A stretch of 64,000 nucleotides of DNA from Diogma glabrata (lineage: Eukaryota; Arthropoda; Insecta; Diptera; Cylindrotomidae), in NCBI GenBank assembly GCA_963693315.1, contig OY856186.1, positions 75,871,123 to 75,935,122 on the forward strand, written 5' to 3'. The notes beneath the pieces are model-generated. The model saw nothing but the letters and a program-made list of their open reading frames with translations. It was not told where the DNA came from and ran no database searches. A program made the translations under genes and the position numbers. Positions within the stretch are counted from its first letter, which is position 1. Every line of letters starts with the position of its first letter. Below, piece after piece: positions 53,813 to 64,000 of the stretch.

Positions 53813-56800
53813 TATATCGCTATTAAAATCTATACAGTGTGAATGAGAGTGTTCGCTAGACAATTCTGTCCAATATCAGACCTTTTGACATAGAAGATAT
53901 TTATACCGTGAGATCACTAGAAGCAGTAGCTGTTTTTGTCCAATAGTAGTTGGCAGTAATTAAGCAGTCATAGTGTTTCATCTTAGCTTTTATTATTTAT
54001 CTTCTCACAGAACTTTGCTTCGCCTCAGAGCTACTGAACTCCGATTAAAGCAGTTCTAGATGGGATATTTCTATAGATCTGTTTAAACTGTCAAGAGTCT
54101 GCGTGTGTGACACGTCCCAAAAATTCAAAATAGCCTTCGATGTAGAGGCAGAGGTGATTCTAGATTTTAAATTGGACATAATGACAAACAAAATGGAAGG
54201 TCAATGATTTTGATAGCATTATTTATTCTCATGATATTTGCAAGTGATGACTTTCAGTTTTTTAGCCACTGATCATTTCCGTTGAAATTGGGTCATCTGT
54301 TGTCGTGAAGTGTTGCATAAGCTTTGGTTTGCATACAACGATTAACATGCATATACACATACACGCAGAGACTGTCAGCTAAAACAGCCCTAAGAGCTTC
54401 AGGAGATCTTGAAACGGAAAGATATCGTAAAAATTCCGATTTTCAAAATCGACCCAAAAATAGTAAGTTTTCATATCAGAAAGTTATAAAATAGTACTCG
54501 ATGGCAACAAATAAAACTAGCTCTCTTTAGTCGGTTACTATCTGAAGAAGCTAAATTCTGAAAAAGCGACAAAGATTCGAAGAAATATTTATAAGAAATT
54601 TCAGTCAAGAGTACAATACGACAGTCAAGATCGAAGCAAGAGTAATTATTACACCATTGGATTCTTTTATCATTATGTCTACAAATGTCTTTCACTTCGT
54701 TACGGTCGTTCAGTTGCAATAGGATATCTTGTTTATTAGGCAGCCATCGTACGTTATGGCAACCTCCAACTATTCGAACATGATTCTAGAAAATGATTAT
54801 AATAATTATTGTTACGGTGTGTTAAAGGTTCAAACCGAGATGAGTTGTGGAACTGGAGTTGAATTCAGGATGATGGAATCTATCTAATTTATCTAACCAA
54901 ACCTGACAAATAAAGGAAACGACCAACTTACAAATAAAACAAACCACCTTTTATATCCTTTCTTTTGAAAACGATCTGTTGCGTCATTATCATGTTTTAC
55001 AAGAAAATATTCTTGTTTGAAATAGCTGTGAGCTATATAGCTTTCAGCTTTCAATAGCTATAGCTTTGAATCAAAACATGAAAAATGCATGCATATAAAA
55101 GGACTTAAGGCGCCGTCTGTAATGTTTACTTATATATGCTTTAGAATGACCACTGACAAATCTTAACACATACAAAATCCTAGAGGGCCTAAGAAACAAT
55201 ATAGTTACAGTTGAACACTTATTGATGATTATTAAAGGCAATTACGATCTGTGCTGTTTGTTCCGTATTGAAAATCATTAAAGTCTACGCCAACAACTTA
55301 TGATAAGAGGTTACCATTACTTTATGTCAATGAACGAACCCAAACAGCTCTAAACTTAATGGATCAGATTTGACGGTCTGCAAACCGAATTTGATTGATT
55401 TTTTACAAACGAAAGTCATGAAATTACCATGCAAAGCGTCTTTTACAAAACACTGCTTTGTTTTATGCCTCCAACCATCGAAAGATACAATTTTGACATA
55501 GACTTCAATAAAGAGCTTATGTTATTCAAAATATTGTGGCATAAGTTTTCGTTTCCATCTTTTAGTAATTAAGAGTAATTAAGTAATTAAGCGCTTAAAG
55601 GAAGCTTGTTTATTCTAAAATTTTATAAAACTCAAAATTTTAATTCTTCTTTTATTATTGTAATTTTTTGTTTTCCACTGAAACATAATTTTTCCAACAT
55701 GGACTAAATATATGCTCTTATGTTGTAAAATTTTCTGTTTCATATTTCAAATAAAACTGCTAAATGTATTTGGTTTATATAATTAAGATGACACACGCTC
55801 TCTGTTGTTAGAAAAAACTAAAATCCAAACATATTTGCTTTTATTCCTCCCTAAGGATTGTTTGGATTTAATCTTGCGTTTAACGTTACTCTGTAATTAA
55901 GAATTGATTTGAATAGTAATTACCCTTAAATTTTAATTGAAAGTGAACACACGTTTAATATGAAAAGAATGTGGGAGTGCTTATAACAAATACTAAATTT
56001 TATTTGTGATTTAAATAAGAGAAAAAGATTTTATTAATTTGTTAACCGTTATTGGAGATATACAAACGCCGTTACTTTGTTATACTGAAAGGTGACGAAA
56101 AAATATGTTATGGGTTTTGATTCCATGCCGGCAATAGCCAAGAAGCTGAACTTTTAGAAATTTATGTTACACAGTTTACACGTTCGTTTCTAGTTTATTA
56201 GAAATTGAGAAATTCTAAACGATAAAAACGGTGAGCAAACTACAGCAAACAAAACTAACATATCGAATTTATGTTATATTTAAACGTGTTTATTTTAGAA
56301 TCTAAATGCCAAAACAAACGGAAATATTTTAATATTCTAAAAAAATTATTAACGATAATAATAACAATAAAATCTTTAAAAGTATTCATAGCGAAACAAG
56401 AGGATTACGATATGAAATGACAATAAACGTTTATTTTATTTATGCAAACAGAAATTGAATTTTAAATATTTTCCGTTTCCGTTTTAGTAAAAATGAAAAC
56501 TAAGCAAATGTAATAACACTGAAAAATAATTATTAATATTTTATGTTGAGGTAGGTGGAATTGTGGAAATGTTCTACTTTTAAAAATCAATAAAATAATT
56601 ATATTAAATTGTAAGTTTATATATTTGTACAAAAATGTTTACGGTTTTAAATTAGAAAGCACTTTAAAAATTGAAATTAGACCATCAACCGCTATTTTGA
56701 TTAAAAATAATGTAAAAATGAATGCATGTAATGTTCTTTAAGTCGCAGCGTCATAGATATACAATCAACATTCATTTTCTTCTTCTTTTAGACAACAGTC

Positions 56801-57029
56801 CTGATAATAACTTACCCTGGAACAAACAGATTTGCAGATATCAACCATCAATAGTGTTTTGATAAAACTTGAGAGAATAAAAAAATAAAGTTCAAATAGA
56901 GTTCGTGTCCAACTTAGCTAGGACATGAACACCCTTTGCTGGACACTATACTATTTATTCGAAAGCAAAATTTACATGAAACGTTTGGTTTTCATTCTAG
57001 CATGGGTATGCAACCCGCTGGCTGAAGGG
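53813..57029. other. AT-rich region with one unrecognised open frame
   Basis: A minus-strand frame is open from about 54783 to 54471 (about 100 codons, residues GGCHNVRWLPNKQDILLQLN, then CRHNDKRIQWCNN) and is not recognised. AGCTAT is repeated near 55026-55072. Otherwise nothing is identifiable. Confidence 0.35.
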
Positions 57030-57610
57030 TGAAGCGGAAATCTTTTTTTTTTCGTCTCAGTTATGATATAAAAAGATAAAATTTGAAAACGTGGTGAAAA
57101 TTAAAATCTAAATAAAAAGTGTATTTTGTTTCTAGCCTGGATATGCAGCCAAGGGAGGGAGTCTGAAACCTATTTTCCCTGTTCGCAGAAAATTGAAACT
57201 TGAAACGGTTCTTATTTATAAAAGGACAAAACAAACCCAAAACTGAATGGCACAAAAAATTTAGACCAATAGTTAATATTTTGTTTGCAACCCCAGTCTT
57301 TGATGGCCCTTGGATGAAATATTTTTTCTGGTTAAGGCCCAAAGAAAATTGAAACCATTAAAGATTCTCAATCATAATATACAATGATAAAATCCAAAAA
57401 CGGTCTGATAAAAAATCCATATCGAAAGATAGTTTCCACCTAGTGTAGGCATGAATCCAACCTATTTTCCGTATAAGACCCAAAAGAAAATTGAAACCTA
57501 CAGAGTTCCGTAGTCATGATATAACGAGAAAATCTGAAAACCGATTGAAAAAAAATGTAGATTAAAAGTTAGTTTTTCATCCAAGCCTGGGTTTGAAACC
57601 CACACAAAAA
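57030..57610. repeat. Old satellite-like array, about 150-bp units
   Basis: The block AGAAAATTGAAACC recurs near 57186, 57345 and 57488. GATATAA-type and GAAAATCTGAAAACG-type blocks and CCTATTTTCC lie between. About four strongly diverged units. Confidence 0.6.
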
Positions 57611-58244
57611 CCAACAGAAAATTCTTAAGTTAGAACGAGTTTACAAGTTTTAGGAACTAGAACAAATTTATAATGTGTAGTTTGGTTGTCCAAATAATCT
57701 TAGTTTCGGTGTCGTCGATCAAGTTTTGAATTTTTAAGATATTGAGCAAAGGGTGAGATTTGCGCTGGCAGGATATTTCATTTTATGATGAGAGGATAAA
57801 CTGAGTTGTAGGTTGTTAAACCCAACCAAACTATCAGGTTGTGGTTCAATTTTTTTTAAATGAACCGGTGGTTAAATATATTTACATTTAATTGATAAAT
57901 GTATGGATCAATCATATCGAGCTGCATTGGAGTTAAAACCCCAATAGGGGTTTGTTATAAAAAACGAAACCCTGAAAAAGCAAACCAATATAGAGGTCAT
58001 TTCCATCCCTCCCACAACTCATCGACAAAAATTTAGCTATTAAAATATATATATAAGCTTAATCGACATTCGACAGTTGACCATGATCTTGCTCGGTTTC
58101 CACTCACCATGTAATTTTAAAAAATTTAACAATTCATATCGATTGGTCTTCATTTTAATTAAAAATATTGTTGCGACCAAATAAAAGTTTGATTTGATTG
58201 AATATTATTTCATATGTAAACCAATTATTGCTGCGATTGTGTTC
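57611..58244. other. AT-rich region, no feature seen
   Basis: No gene or clear repeat identified. Confidence 0.4.
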
Positions 58245-58660
58245 TATTATCGTGGTTGTCGAAAATAGTAAATAAGTTAAATATTGATGTTCCAAAACCA
58301 GGTGCTTGCGGAATTCGTATATAAATAAATTAGTGTTGCAGCAAAAATAAACCAGTGAATTCTACAGTCATGAATACAAAAATCGTTGTACCAAAATAAT
58401 TATGTGATTGTTGAATAATTATATAAACTCAAATAATAGTTTATATAATTATTCAACATATTTTATTATAACTATTAATAATTATGTGATTGTTGAATAG
58501 TTATATAAATGGTTGCATCAAAAACTATTGTTTGCTGAACAATTATATAAATACAAAAATTGTTGCAAATAGGTGATTGTTGCGTATCAAAATATTTGAT
58601 TACAAAAGTTCAAAAGTTGTGCACCAACAGGTGATTGTTGACTATCATACCTAACAAACA
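58245..58660. repeat. Short diverged tandem repeats (GTTGCACCAAAA / GTGATTGTTGA)
   Basis: Units pairing a GTTGCA-CAAAA block with GGTGATTGTTGA and ATTATATAAA recur five or six times. A further unit lies near 62043-62070 (GTTGCTCCAAAACCAGGTGA). Confidence 0.6.
58409..58458. repeat. Perfect 21-bp hairpin
   Basis: TGTTGAATAATTATATAAAC plus T (58409-58429) pairs exactly with 58438-58458 around an 8-base loop. Confidence 0.85.
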
Positions 58661-59365
58661 TAATGTGCATTGTGAGCCTATCCACATTTCCTGCACCTTC
58701 TATTTTACTAGTTTTTTTCTAAATACTCTAACTAATGTATATTTTAAATTTAGTTGAAGTTTTAAAGTATTTGAGTGATAACGTCATACATAATTTTTGT
58801 TTTAATTTAACATTTTTAAGTCATGCGAATATGTATACAAAATGTGCATTTATATAATTGGCCTTATGTTTTAACGATACAGTTTAAATGAAAAAAAAAA
58901 TCAGAAATCAAAATATTTAAATATTTGATTTATAATTTTCAATAATTTTCTTAATTTTATAAAAAATTAAATTATGAGAAACAAAATATATTATAAAAAA
59001 ATAAAATCATTTTTTTAAAACACTAATATTAATTGTTCAAACAGTCCGTTTGTTTTTTGTTTTTGTTTCCAATACCTCTGCTAAAAAAATTTATTTATAC
59101 ATATTTTAGATGCAAATAAATATAAATTCTTCAATTTAGTATTTCGAAACTATTACTTCAATAGTTTTCGTGAACAACCAAATTTTTTGTCTCCAAATTT
59201 CGGAGATTGATAGTACTCCATCAGAAAAGAATTTGGGAACGTTTTTACATTTTTCGCAAAGCCCCTTGCCATCGGTGACGGTTTTAAATTTGAAATTTTT
59301 TCTAGAACAACAAACGTCTTCATTTTGTATGTAGGCAACTTAATGCGTATAATTTTTTTTTAAAT
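58661..59365. other. AT-rich region with a short shared block
   Basis: About 70 bp at 59168-59235 (TTGATAGTACTCCAT in its centre) recurs inverted at 61772-61850. A minus-strand frame at about 59143-59337 is open for 65 codons (residues DGKGLCEKCKNVPKFF) but is not recognised. Confidence 0.4.
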
Positions 59366-60115
59366 ATTAGTTCGTTAGCATTTTTCACGTAAAATACGAT
59401 AAATATATTTAAAAAATGTTTTGGGTAGTTTTCTCCCTTATTTTTAAGTTTAAAATCAATTTTTCGAAATGTATGACACGTTTCTTTAAATTTTGTTTTT
59501 TTAAATTCAGTTTAAAATATGCACTTTTAAATGACTCTTAGCCCGTGATGGAAGTAGTATTGATGTTAGCACTAGAACTCGCTGAAGATTAAAACCACCT
59601 CTAAAACAAGTTTTCACATTATATCTTGTGCTTTACATAGGAATTAAAGTTGCAACAACGTATTAAACAACAATCACGGTTTCTAATTTAGTTTCGAATT
59701 ATTAAAATTCAAAATGGCAGCTTCATTATGGCGGCCAATATACTGTAAATTGAAGAGCTATGCAAATTAAAAAATGGTAATCTACATAAAATTTAAGATC
59801 AATTGTCATGTGCAAAAATTTTCTACATGGTTCTGATCATAAAATTTTAGAACTACATACGTGAAAACTGTGTTTTTTTTATATTCAACGCGCTCTAGCG
59901 CTCATATCGATACTGCTTCCATCACGCGGTAAGAATTATTTGAAAGTGAATATTTAAACTAAATGTAAACAAAAATTAAAAAAAGAGTGTCATACATTTC
60001 GAAAAAGTGATTTTAAACTTTAAAACCACGAAATAAGGGAGAAAACCACTCTGAAACATTTTTTTAAAATATTTTAATCATATTCTACGTGGAAAATGCT
60101 AACGAAATAGCATAT
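59366..60115. mobile_element. Foldback/MITE element, 0.75 kb with about 215-bp arms
   Basis: Arms 59366-59585 and 59893-60115 are inverted copies. Matching blocks include TTCGTTAGCATTTTTCACGT, GTTTTCTCCCTTATTT, TTTTTCGAAATGTATGACAC and CGTGATGGAAG. The central 310 bp is unique and has no frame. Confidence 0.8.
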
Positions 60116-60811
60116 TCTTCAACGATGCCGAAAACAACATATTTTGAAACGAGAGGACAGTCGAGGCGATAGCCGAGGTTGTTAATGGTCGCGAGATTCA
60201 AAATATGATTTTTGGCGAGTAGAAGACTGTACTTTTTCTACTACTTTTTTAAAAATCATTATTAATTATTAAACATTTTCATTTATAATTACATACAATT
60301 CACATTTTAAAACATACACTGTTACAAACTAAAATTGTATATGTGTATTTATATTTCTGCTATTAAAAAATATATGACTCAATATGAATAAATTATCCAA
60401 TTTTTATGTCACAAACATAGCTGTCTTTAATTATAAGCCTTATTGTTTTTTTTTCGTGAATTTATAGTATGAATTTATAATATAGTTATTCATGATGTTA
60501 TATTTTTATTCTATTTACACTACAAAATCCTATATCATTATTCTATTTACTCTATAAAGTTCTTAAAATCATTAATAATAACACATCTTTGAAGGGTTAT
60601 TGTTTTTTGAATTTCGCATCTAGTAGGCTTATAACTAAAGACGGCTTGTACTTTGTTGTTATAAACAAAATCAAATGCAGATTTCAGATTTCTTATTTCT
60701 AAAATAAAAATGTATCAGTTTTGATTTAGTTTTTGAATGGGTACGACGTTACGTAAATTCTTGATATATTTTAACACAACCTAAATTATTTTACATAAAA
60801 TAAATATTTTT
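60116..60811. other. AT-rich spacer
   Basis: No feature seen apart from a GC-richer patch near 60150-60200. Confidence 0.4.
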
Positions 60812-61345
60812 TTCGGCAAACGGCTGTAAATTTAACTTTACTGCCGCTAGGGAGTTAGCTAAAGTCTTACTTTTTAGCCTCACAGCAAAAGTAACGTCTA
60901 GCGACAGCAAAAGTAACGCCATTTTTATTTTATATTACGAAGGCTGTAAAGTAGCACTTGTTATTTGTTAGTTTGTTATTTTTTCAAACATATTGTATAA
61001 CCATGACAACAAAAAATAAGTTGGTTCTCATATTATGAAATTTTGAAAAGGCTGTTTTGATAAAAAAATTTTATTCATACAAATTTAAATGTTTTTTTCT
61101 CTTTTTTGGAAGTAATTATGACGATACAAATTCATATTTGTAAAAAGTTTCATGTATTAATTTCATATTTATAAAAAATTTAAACGTTTGCCGAAAAAAT
61201 AGTGTATTTAATTCGGAGCTAAAGTGACATTTTGTGTTTCGTCTATAATTGTCGGTCTCCCAGCGGTTGGCCGTCAAACTATAGACTCAACACAAAAAGT
61301 ATCACTTTAGCTCCTAATTAAATAATGTACTATTTTTTCATTTTT
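60812..61345 (-). repeat. Composite repeat, right copy (inverted)
   Basis: Inverted counterpart of 48686-49200 with the same two sub-blocks. The palindromic unit here has a slightly larger centre (GTCTCCCAGCGGTTGGCC near 61255). Confidence 0.85.
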
Positions 61346-62204
61346 GTTAAATAAATAGGTGAAATAATATTTTTTTAAAATATCTTAACACCAACTGTTT
61401 TTTATTATACTATTTAAAAAGAATATATGAATATTATATATTTAACTATTATTATTTTTACAATTTTAATGTAAATTCTCCGTAAATAATTCAAAAATAA
61501 ATTAACATCATCTTCCAAACAGAGACAAATTAACACTAACAAAATCATTTCATTCAATCAATCGTGAATTGATTCACTTAACGGGTATTGTAGAATATTT
61601 TATTCTAGTTAAGAAATTAGAAAATAGATGGCTTTTAAAAAACTACTTTCGTCACTAGGTACGAAAGTAATTCGTATAGGTTTTTTTATCATCAGTGACG
61701 AAAAAGAAGTTTTCGATGCAATAAACAAACATCGAAAGTAGATTTTTTACGCTGGGTAATAGAAAAAATTGTTTTCTAATGGAGTACTATCAATTCCCAA
61801 AGGTTGGTGAAAAATTTTTTTTGTTTGTTCCCGTTCTCGTGGAACGCCCCTATATTATTATTATGATTAAATAAATTTCTTCTTGCTTCGTTTTTTATTA
61901 TTCGTGAAACATTCGGCTTACATTTGTGTGAATGACACATGCTATGTACAATTTGTGCACGCGGATTATGTATCATGCACAATTAATGCACATTTCATTA
62001 ATTTTTTCTAGAATTGTTTTACAGGATATATAACTAAAAAATCGTTGCTCCAAAACCAGGTGATTCTTGATTTTTACATATGACTCAAATATGACTGCAG
62101 CAAAAGAAAGTACAAGCGATTGTTTAATATTGTAGTTATAAGAAAAATAACACAATTAAGATTAATAGAATGAAAAAATGATCACTATTAATACCGCATA
62201 ACCC
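61346..62204. other. AT-rich region
   Basis: A short hairpin ACTTTCGTCACTAGGTACGAAAGT-like pair (8-bp stem) lies near 61644-61668. No gene seen. Confidence 0.4.
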
Positions 62205-62665
62205 ACATGAAATATTTTGACCATCTGGTCCAGAAATGCCGTTGCCGAATTCATAAAAATGTAATAGGACTCTGGATGCTACCCGGAGTTTTGTTTAGCT
62301 TCGACATCCCCATAATTTTTTGCAAATCAGCAAATCAGATTTCTGCATCTAAGGAGCTATCCAAATTACTAGGCTCCGTGTACAGCTGCTCAGATTCCGC
62401 CCTGATAAGCCTAATATTTTTAAAAGCGGCGCTTCACATTCTCAATTTTTACGTTGATGTCTATTGAAAACTTTCTGTTGTTAAACTTGCTTACTAATTG
62501 CCACCAGTCCTTACTAACTTTTACCGTTTCAGGAACTTCGCTTCAACCGAGCTTTTTATGTCTAGCATTGGATTTAAGGTGCATATCTTTTGATGTATAA
62601 TCACTTGAACTTCTGAATTCATTTCTACATTTTTCGCACTCCAAACGTACAAGTTTTGTTTCTTA
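62205..62665 (-). pseudogene. Decayed zinc-finger protein fragment
   Basis: On the minus strand one frame reads RLECEKCRNEFRSSSDY, then TSKDMHLKSNARHKKLG (62545-62650): a C-x2-C and a later H-x7-H, as in U1-type/C2H2 fingers of transposase-like proteins. The same frame continues past a TGA (VPETVKVSKDWWQLVSKF, then IDINVKIENVKRRF) and, after a shift, as SEQLYTEPSNLDSSLDAEI and FADLQKIMGMSKLNKTPGS. The steady protein-like composition across 150 codons with few breaks supports a real pseudogene. The parent family was not recognised; a transposase or a zinc-finger host gene are both possible. Confidence 0.45.
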
Positions 62666-63109
62666 GGACATTTACGTGCTGTAAGAATCTGCCTGGATAC
62701 ATTCTTAATCATATTGATCAAACTCAAATTGTGCGACTATATTAGTTTGTGATTTTAGATTTATTTTATTGCTTGCAGCTTTTTATTTATTGCGATATTG
62801 CATGTGTATTATATATACTTAAGCCGAGATTTAAGTGAGCTAAAGCTGCAACAATCAGATCGTTTCCTTTTCATCAAGTTCTGTTAATTTTGTGAGTTTT
62901 TCAATAGGTTCACTTTCTTTTAAAATCAGGCGTTTGCAAATCAGGCGTCACTCCGGCTAGTGATAACTCACTTCCATTACTTGGGGTATGTGATATCTGA
63001 GGTTAAATCGTATATCAAGAGCAGGGTGTGGAGAACTTGGGCTGGTCAAATATTATAAATAAACCGAAAATGATCCCCCCATGCGTCTAAATATAATACT
63101 TGAAATTCT
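62666..63109. other. AT-rich spacer
   Basis: No feature identified. Confidence 0.4.
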
Positions 63110-63235
63110 TATTCGAGTTCACCCGCATATTGCTGAATCTCCATCATATCCATAAGATTTATTGACTCATCGACTGTTTTAGCTTTGGTTGGTGCATGTT
63201 TTGTAATGATTGAAATATTGTTGTATGTTAGAAAA
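63110..63235 (-). pseudogene. RTE endonuclease relic
   Basis: Minus-strand residues YNNISIITKHAPTKAKTVDE, then INLMDMMEIQ align with the endonuclease segment around VNVHAPTEDKADDIKDLF in the intact RTE and YNNISLIAVHAPTE in the 26-28 kb copy. Only about 40 residues remain. Confidence 0.5.
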
Positions 63236-63300
63236 ATGAGCAATTTAGTAGATCGAGATTGACTCGTCCGTTTTTGTTATTCGATTTAATAGTCTGGTCA

Positions 63301-63390
63301 TTTTTTTGAAGTGAAAACTTCTTTAGGCGAGTTGTGCGATTTTGTACGGGGATAAACTTATATATTCAAATTAACGTCACGCTAATTTAT
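63301..63390. repeat. Dispersed repeat end, inverted copy
   Basis: GAAGTGAAAACTTCTTTAGG and, 80 bp on, CGTCACGCT match the right end of the 14915-15356 repeat in reverse orientation. Confidence 0.55.
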
Positions 63391-63440
63391 TTATGTATAA
63401 AATACCTATATTCGGTCGTAACGTTTCAAATTGCAATATA

Positions 63441-63505
63441 GATATAAATATAGTCTACCGCGAGACTAAGGTGATATTGGTCGAGAGTTCAATTCCGGGA
63501 GAGTA
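63441..63505 (+). other. tRNA-like segment with weak B box
   Basis: GAGTTCAATTCC lies about 45 bp after TAGTCTACCGCGAGACTAAG and is followed by a T-rich stretch. It is SINE-like at best; no cloverleaf. Confidence 0.25.
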
Positions 63506-64000
63506 CATTTTTTTATTGTTTTTATAAAATTTTTATTAAATACCATTAAAATTATTGTTGTTTTATTAATGAATTCATAAAAATTTCTTTTTCGGAATTT
63601 TAAATTAAACAATAATGCAGTTTTTTAAAGTTATTGCTACTGTCTTTTTCCGTTTCGTTCATCATTTCGATATTAACAATAAAATTAATTATTTTTTTGA
63701 CAGACAGTGCTGTGAAATAAAATAAGGGAAACAAATCAAAATTACTATTTGAGTATGCATTTCTGTTTGAGTATGAGTTGATATCTGCATTGATATCTGC
63801 ATTGAAAAGATTGATTTAAACACAGTTTAAGGCTGCGGACAATTTACGGTTTTTAAATTTATCAGTTATTGCTATTGTCTTTTAGCATAGTGTGACTTCA
63901 ATGCGAAGTAAAATTTAAAATGCATTCAGATGATTTTTACGATATCTCAATATTTTATTCAGTTTTTAAAAGAAAGGTTTTGTGGCTATTCTGTTCTTTA
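63506..64000. other. AT-rich end of window
   Basis: No feature seen. Confidence 0.4.

Noticed and set aside
48686..61345. One giant transposon with 0.5-kb terminal inverted repeats
   Set aside because: The interior has only unrelated relics, no transposase or polymerase genes, and no matching flanking duplication was seen.
1..64000. CRISPR array or bacterial-type operons
   Set aside because: The sequence has eukaryotic transposons throughout, and no regular spacer-repeat pattern occurs. Tandem arrays here have no unique spacers.

Overview
The window looks like AT-rich, repeat-packed nuclear DNA of an arthropod, most likely an insect; the species cannot be read from it. No intact host gene, rRNA or canonical tRNA was recognised. 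Nearly everything identifiable is a transposable element: APE-type non-LTR retrotransposons (LINEs, including RTE), a Penelope-like element, a Ty3/gypsy LTR element, hAT elements, Helitrons, MITEs/foldback elements, satellites and many decayed fragments.

Layout. 0-3 kb: an internally deleted hAT element (70-903, 8-bp target duplication), a Penelope GIY-YIG relic and a LINE endonuclease relic. 3.0-6.0 kb: a LINE on the minus strand with one long EN-RT frame broken by a single frameshift. 6-20 kb: AT-rich DNA with a 2.8-kb hAT element (10637-13462) carrying a 2.0-kb nested TIR element, tRNA-like segments, a 540-bp inverted repeat and a tandem array. 20265-23680: a complete RTE element with an intact 961-codon frame and a perfect 10-bp target duplication. 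23.9-25.4 kb: three Helitron 3' ends, a severed Helitron Rep fragment and a 9-bp minisatellite. 26.2-28.5 kb: a diverged RTE element on the minus strand that lacks its 3' end.

28.67-44.79 kb is a four-part nest. A 0.7-kb interspersed repeat holds a 0.32-kb MITE and a 4.7-kb LINE (minus strand), and the LINE is split by a 10.4-kb gypsy element (plus strand, 31177-41552). The gypsy element has two 1246-bp LTRs that differ at one position as read by eye, intact gag and pol frames, a PBS-like site and a 4-bp target duplication. A second uninterrupted copy of the outer repeat lies inverted at 49946-50652, which fixes the boundaries.

45-64 kb: further dispersed repeats, a Helitron end, a broken RTE copy (52101-53812), decayed hAT-like and zinc-finger pseudogenes, satellite-like arrays and several foldback elements. 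Two composite repeats of about 0.5 kb face each other across 11.6 kb (48686-49200 and 60812-61345).

The elements that look most recently active are the gypsy element (nearly identical LTRs, open gag and pol) and the RTE element (open ORF, perfect target duplication). The rest is relic or non-autonomous. All calls come from reading the bases and translations; no database search was possible.
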